Source of the DNA: Dehalococcoidia bacterium
GTDB lineage: Bacteria; Chloroflexota; Dehalococcoidia; Lucifugimonadales; Australimonadaceae
DNA: 54,672 nucleotides
Reading direction: 5' to 3'
Assembly: GCA_022820645.1 (NCBI GenBank)
Contig: JAJEFD010000011.1
Span: 1 to 54,672, forward strand
A program made the translations under genes and the position numbers. The notes beneath the pieces are model-generated. The model did no database searches and was not told the origin of the DNA. It saw only the letters and a list, made by a program, of their open reading frames with translations. Position 1 is the stretch's first letter. The number at the start of each line of letters is the position of its first letter. Below are positions 50,390 through 54,672 of the stretch, piece by piece.

Positions 50390-51700
50390 ATGCTGTCGAC
50401 GGCTGAGAACGAACGACTCACGCGGGTGGGGCCGGGCACGCCTATGGGCGAGTTGATGCGGCGCTACTGGCAACCTGTCGCCGTCACGTCGGAACTCAAC
50501 ACCAGACCCACACGTCCCGTCCGCATCTTGAGCGAAGACCTCGTCCTCTACCGAGACCGCTCGGGCGAGTACGGCCTGATCGACCGCTTCTGCCCCCACC
50601 GGCGCGTCGACCTCTCCTACGGCATACCGGAGGAGCACGGCCTGCGCTGCATGTACCACGGCTGGATGATGGACGAGACCGGCCAGTGCATCGAGCAGCC
50701 GTTCGAGGAAACCGTTCACCCGGACGGAAGGTTCAAGGAGAAGGTGCGCGTCACTGCCTACCCGGTGCAGGAGCTTGGCGGGCTGCTCTGGGCGTACATG
50801 GGCCCTGATCCTGCGCCGCTGCTGCCGCGCTGGGACCTGCTCGCGTGGGACAACGTGCTGCGCGACATCGGGACCACTGTCCTGCCGTGCAACTGGCTCC
50901 AGTGCATGGAGAACTCGCTCGACCCTGTCCACACCGAGTGGCTGCACGTCTACCTGACGAGCGCCGTGCTGGAGCGCGAGGGTGCGATAGCTGACCGCAG
51001 CGAGATCGCCCGGCGCACGCACCAGAAGATCGGGTTCGACCGCTATGCGAACGGCCTCGTGAAGAAGCGCGTCGTCGAGGGCACAACGGAGGACGACCCG
51101 GAGTGGACGATCGGCCACCCCATCATCTTCCCGAACTGGCTTGGCGGCACCACCGGCTTCCAGATGCGGGTGCCGATAGACGACACCCACACCTGGCACA
51201 TCCTCTACAACGTCTACGTGCCGCCGGAGGGCGTCGAGCTGGAGCCGCAGGAGGAGATACCCGGCTACGACGTGCCGTACGTCGACGAAGAGGGTCGCGC
51301 CGCAGTGAACTTCGTCATCGGGCAGGACACGATGGCGTGGTGGACTCAGGGGCCCATCGCCAGGCGCGAACTGGAGAAGCTGGGGCAGTCGGACATCGGC
51401 ATCATCATGTACCGCAAGCTGCTGGAGGAGCAGATGCGGCTGGTTGAGGACGGCGTCGACCCGATGAACACCTTCCGCGACCCGGCGGAGAACGAGATCA
51501 TCTTCACCTTCGACGAGCACCGCGCACCCGGCGAGCGGCGTCTGAAGGGACGCCGCCGGATAGGCGGAGCGTTCCAGGCCCTGCCGATGTCCGGCGAGAA
51601 GGACCCCGACACGGGCAAGCTCGTGCGGAGCCCGACCGGCAAGTACGGCCCCATCGCCCGCACCGCTGAGGAGATCTTCGCGCGCGCCGCGGGCAGGTAA
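50390..51700 (+). CDS. Rieske non-heme iron oxygenase, paralogue 3
   Basis: 436 residues. Rieske ligands Cys68, His70, Cys87, His90; catalytic Asp178-x2-His181-x4-His186 (DPVHTEWLH). The N-terminal 140 residues are very close to paralogue 1. The C-terminus carries an extra tail (IGGAFQALPMSGEKD..) not found in the other two but present as a remnant upstream. ATG 50390 is chosen because all three paralogues begin with MLS/MLT at this point; GGAGGG precedes it. It converges on the SDR gene with only one base between the stop codons. Confidence 0.93.
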   Translation: MLSTAENERLTRVGPGTPMGELMRRYWQPVAVTSELNTRPTRPVRILSEDLVLYRDRSGEYGLIDRFCPHRRVDLSYGIPEEHGLRCMYHGWMMDETGQCIEQPFEETVHPDGRFKEKVRVTAYPVQELGGLLWAYMGPDPAPLLPRWDLLAWDNVLRDIGTTVLPCNWLQCMENSLDPVHTEWLHVYLTSAVLEREGAIADRSEIARRTHQKIGFDRYANGLVKKRVVEGTTEDDPEWTIGHPIIFPNWLGGTTGFQMRVPIDDTHTWHILYNVYVPPEGVELEPQEEIPGYDVPYVDEEGRAAVNFVIGQDTMAWWTQGPIARRELEKLGQSDIGIIMYRKLLEEQMRLVEDGVDPMNTFRDPAENEIIFTFDEHRAPGERRLKGRRRIGGAFQALPMSGEKDPDTGKLVRSPTGKYGPIARTAEEIFARAAGR

Positions 51701-51701
51701 T

Positions 51702-52547
51702 CTACACCGGGTAGACCGCCTTGCTCGGTATCTGCGGCCAGGCAGCAGGTGCGCCGGCCTTTTCGAGACGCTCCTCGATGGGGAGCGACTCATCCCAGTC
51801 GTAGGCGATGAACCGGCGGCCGTTGACGCCGTCGGCGGCATCGGACGCGAGCCAGACCACCGGCACGCGCATGATGTCCGGCTGGATGAGCTTCGCCCGG
51901 TCGAACGGCGAGTCGGGCGGGAGCAGGTTCGTGTTCACCGGCCCGCCGGGGACGAGCACGTTCGCGGTGACGCCGGTGCCCTCCAGTTCCGTGGCCATCG
52001 TGGCGACGAGCGCCTCGTGCCCGGCCTTGGACGGGCCGTAGGGCGACATGTTGATGCGGATCATCGTGTCTAGGCTCGTCGTGACGCCGATGATGCGGCC
52101 CCAGCCCTGCTCCAGCATGTGGCCGACCGCGGCGTGCGCCATGTGGAACGGCCCGCTGAAGTTGACCGCGATGACGCGGGCCCACGCCTCAGGCGACACC
52201 TCCCACCACGGCTCCATGAGCGTGTTGCTCATGCCGACGTTCCGCTGGTTCGTGCCCGCGTTGTTGACGAGCACGTGCAGCCCGCCGAAGTGGTCCAGCG
52301 CCGACTGCACGGTGCGCTGCGCGTCGGCGTAGCTCGTTACGTCGGCAACCACGGTCAGGATCTGCTCGTCGCTGCTGGCCTCGCGGGCGTCGTTCGCGCT
52401 CGCTTCCAGCGTTGCGCCGTCGATGTCCATCATCACCACGTTCGCACCCGCGGACGCGAGAGCGATGGACATATGGCGTCCCATGCCGATGGGCGAGCCT
52501 GCTCCTGTAACGATGATCGTCTTGCCGTTCAGCACTCCCTCTGCCAT
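51702..52547 (-). CDS. Short-chain dehydrogenase/reductase
   Basis: 281 residues, classical SDR. Cofactor motif TGAGSPIGMG (about 15-24), Asp for NAD preference in MMDID, NNAG near residue 96, a catalytic Ser in TTSLDT and the YxxxK pair in YGPSK. The C-terminal extension (DESLPIEERLEKAGAPAAWP) is longer than usual. It lies next to the third Rieske oxygenase and the molybdenum hydroxylase, so it may oxidise an alcohol intermediate of the same pathway. Confidence 0.92.
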   Translation of the reverse strand: MAEGVLNGKTIIVTGAGSPIGMGRHMSIALASAGANVVMMDIDGATLEASANDAREASSDEQILTVVADVTSYADAQRTVQSALDHFGGLHVLVNNAGTNQRNVGMSNTLMEPWWEVSPEAWARVIAVNFSGPFHMAHAAVGHMLEQGWGRIIGVTTSLDTMIRINMSPYGPSKAGHEALVATMATELEGTGVTANVLVPGGPVNTNLLPPDSPFDRAKLIQPDIMRVPVVWLASDAADGVNGRRFIAYDWDESLPIEERLEKAGAPAAWPQIPSKAVYPV

Positions 52548-52569
52548 GGTGGTCTCCTTTGCTTGTGTG

Positions 52570-54672
52570 CTAGCTGCCTGGATGCAGCATGTTGTAGACC
52601 CGCTCCGCCGAAAGCGGTAGTGCGTGGACCGGCATGCCGATGGCGTCGTGTACCGCGTTCGCGATGGCGGAGGCAGTCGGCACGTTTGCTGACTCGGCTA
52701 TCGCACCTGCATTGAACGGCCCCGGCCCTTCATCGCTCGGGATGAGCACGGTCTCGAACGCCGGTATGTCGGCGATGTTCGGTATCTTGTAGTCGGCGAG
52801 GTTGAGCGCGACGGGGCGTCCGTCCTCGATGATGTGCTCCTCGACCGTGGCCATGCCGAGGCCCTGTATCGCCCCGCCGAGTATCTGGCCTCGGTGTCCC
52901 TCCGGGTTGATGATGGTGCCCACGTCGTGCGCGCTCACGATCCTGCGCACGGTGACGTTCCCCGTCTCCGGGTCCACCTCGACCTCGGCGGCCTGCGCGG
53001 TGAACTCGGTGGTGGGCGGGTCCGGGAAGAGTGGCACCTTCTTGTACGTGTTCACCGACACGTCGCCGCCGTTGGCGCGGCAGAGCTCTGCAGCAGCCTC
53101 GGTGAACGGGGCGTCGCCCGCGGCCTCGCGCAACTGCGCGCGCAGGGTGTTGATGGACTCCTGCACCGTTACCCCGAGCGCGAACGTGGTGCGGCTGCCG
53201 GAGACGCCGAAGTCGAACGTCAGCTCGTCGGTGGGGGCGGGGAGCACGTTGATGGTCTCCGGCTCGATGCCTAGCTCTTCCGCGATGACCTGCTGCATCG
53301 CGGTGTACGCGCCCTGGCCGGGGTCGGCGATGGGCACGTACAGCGTGAGCGAGGCGTCCGGGTGCAGCACGAGCCGGCAGCTGGAGTCGCCGCCGATGGG
53401 GCCGCGCTCGTACAGGGAGACGCCCCGCCCGACGTACGGAGGCTTCGGCCCGCTCCAGCCGATCGCCTCGACCGCAGCGTCGAGTGCCTCGATCGCCTTG
53501 ATCGCGCCCCACCGCTCGCCGTTCGGTGCGGTATCGCCGGGGCGCAGCAGGTTCCGCCTGCGGAACTCCGCGGCGTCCATCCCCACCTCCGCCGCGACGA
53601 TGTCCAGTTGCGACTCGACGGCGAAGTTGACCTGCGGCCCGCCGGGCGAACGCATGTGTCCGGAGGGGAGCGTATTCGTGTAGACGATGTAGCTCGTCAC
53701 GTCCAGCGCCGTGAACCGGTAGCAACTGCCGGCTTGCTCCAGCCCGTGCAGATTGACGTTGGGGGCGGGCTTGAACGCCCCGTACGCGCCGCTGTCGAAG
53801 TATGCCTCTATCTGCATGCCGGTGAGGTAGCCATCCTCCATGACGCCCGTGCGCACCGTGATCGTTCCGGGGTGACGGCTGTTCGCGGCGAGCAATTCCT
53901 CCTGGTAGGACATCACGATCTTGACCGGGCGCCCTGTCGCCTGCGACAGCAGGTAGGCGACGGGCGTGTCCATCGGCGAGCCCTTGCCGCCGAAGTCGCC
54001 GCCCACGGGCATGGGGTGCACACGGATGGTCGGTACCTCCACGCCCATCGCGGCGGCCAGTTGGCCCCGCAGCATGTGGGGGCTCTTGTTCGACGCCCAC
54101 ACGTCAGCCGTGCCGTCCGGGTGGACGGAAACGGCGCACGCGTGCGTCTCCATGTAGACGTGGTGCTCCTTCTGGGTGACGAACGTGTTCTCGAACACGC
54201 GGTGCGAGCCTGCGAGCGCGCCCTCGATATCGCCGTGCGTCCAGCGCCCGTAGGAGCAGAGGTTGGGCAGGTCGGGCCGTTCCGGGTGCACGAACGCGCC
54301 TGCGTACTGCGTGGGGTCGTCGTGCACGAGCGGGGCGCCCGGCGCGAGCGCCTCGGGAACGTCGAACACGGCAGGCAGCTCCTCGTACTCGACCTCGATG
54401 AGCGCCAGCGCCACGTTCGCGGCGTCCGCCGACTCCGCGGCGACGGCTGCGACGCGCTCGCCGATGAAGCGCACCTTCCCGACTGCGAGGACGGGGAGGT
54501 CGCGCATGATGCGTCCTATCCAGTGGGGGTGCTGCGCGCCGGTGAGGACGGCTTGCACGCCGGGTACGCGCTCGGCGGCAGAGGTGTCGATGCGTACGAT
54601 GCGCGCGTGGGCGTGCGGGCTGCGGAGCACCTTACCCCACAGGCAACCCTCGGGGGCGAGGTCGGCGGCGAA
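52570..54672 (-). CDS. Xanthine dehydrogenase-family molybdenum subunit (partial)
   Basis: At least 700 residues; the 5' end lies outside the window, and the frame is open at the edge (WGKVLRSPHAHARIV). Molybdopterin-binding glycine motif VGGDFGGKGSPMD, a second binding segment GSRTTFALG, and the catalytic Glu in AGAIAESANVP. The domain order is that of the large subunit of xanthine, aldehyde or CO dehydrogenase. The FAD and 2Fe-2S subunits should lie upstream, off the window. It shares the strand with the SDR gene. Confidence 0.93.
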   Translation of the reverse strand, partial: FAADLAPEGCLWGKVLRSPHAHARIVRIDTSAAERVPGVQAVLTGAQHPHWIGRIMRDLPVLAVGKVRFIGERVAAVAAESADAANVALALIEVEYEELPAVFDVPEALAPGAPLVHDDPTQYAGAFVHPERPDLPNLCSYGRWTHGDIEGALAGSHRVFENTFVTQKEHHVYMETHACAVSVHPDGTADVWASNKSPHMLRGQLAAAMGVEVPTIRVHPMPVGGDFGGKGSPMDTPVAYLLSQATGRPVKIVMSYQEELLAANSRHPGTITVRTGVMEDGYLTGMQIEAYFDSGAYGAFKPAPNVNLHGLEQAGSCYRFTALDVTSYIVYTNTLPSGHMRSPGGPQVNFAVESQLDIVAAEVGMDAAEFRRRNLLRPGDTAPNGERWGAIKAIEALDAAVEAIGWSGPKPPYVGRGVSLYERGPIGGDSSCRLVLHPDASLTLYVPIADPGQGAYTAMQQVIAEELGIEPETINVLPAPTDELTFDFGVSGSRTTFALGVTVQESINTLRAQLREAAGDAPFTEAAAELCRANGGDVSVNTYKKVPLFPDPPTTEFTAQAAEVEVDPETGNVTVRRIVSAHDVGTIINPEGHRGQILGGAIQGLGMATVEEHIIEDGRPVALNLADYKIPNIADIPAFETVLIPSDEGPGPFNAGAIAESANVPTASAIANAVHDAIGMPVHALPLSAERVYNMLHPGS

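Overview
The window looks like a chromosomal segment of a high-GC, aerobic member of the Chloroflexota, probably near the Dehalococcoidia/SAR202 side. This is inferred from content: an alternative complex III operon, proline/threonine-rich lipoprotein linkers, several Rieske oxygenase paralogues, TctC-type binding proteins and a coproporphyrin-type heme operon. There is no rRNA, CRISPR array, transposase or integrase. Four tRNA genes are present (Leu-CAA, Gly-GCC and Phe-GAA on the minus strand, Gln-TTG on the plus strand).

Layout. 1-3340: the start of a minus-strand gene at the edge, then a NarL-type kinase/regulator pair and a secreted protein; a shared motif lies upstream of both the pair and the secreted gene. 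3450-8500: a minus-strand run of membrane proteins (DUF378, MMPL/RND transporter, two small membrane proteins). It is divergent from a B12-binding photosensor-like regulator followed by a pyrimidine-dimer DNA glycosylase. 8600-10360: an AlpA-like regulator, three tRNAs, an Lrp/AsnC regulator and a small Tat-signal protein. 10670-22700: alternative complex III (ActA, split ActB, two NrfD subunits, ActD, ActE) followed by cytochrome c maturation genes (CcmH, CcmF, CcmI-like) and an exported protein. 22750-28045: an ABC ATPase, a HAD-like protein lacking its nucleophile, an FmdB zinc ribbon, a 42-residue coiled coil, an MFS transporter, a zinc-knuckle protein, DUF951, pyrF and a COG2231 HhH glycosylase. 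28360-38730: catabolic genes (two bicupins, an amidohydrolase, two Rieske oxygenases, an acyl-CoA mutase large subunit) with ruvB, a DUF192 lipoprotein and a NIPSNAP protein. 38778-43074: tRNA-Gln and the heme genes chdC-hemE-cgoX-cpfC. 43120-47160: a nickel/cobalt-type transporter and Fur-family regulator, divergent from tandem TctC paralogues. 47238-54672: OsmC, MsrA, a D-aminoacylase-like amidohydrolase, a remnant of a Rieske gene tail, a third Rieske oxygenase, an SDR and a molybdenum hydroxylase running off the edge.

The most interesting locus is 6628-8502. Its regulator keeps the W-H...E-H adenosylcobalamin-capping residues and the DxHxxG motif known from CarH photoreceptors. It carries a C-terminal XRE-type helix-turn-helix instead of the usual N-terminal MerR domain. 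A UV-damage glycosylase lies just downstream, and a palindrome overlaps the divergent promoters. This suggests a light-responsive UV/membrane stress module. Other notable points are a two-copy motif near the kinase operon, probable leaderless promoters with -10 boxes 6-9 nt before the start codon, and the pseudogene tail before the third Rieske gene.
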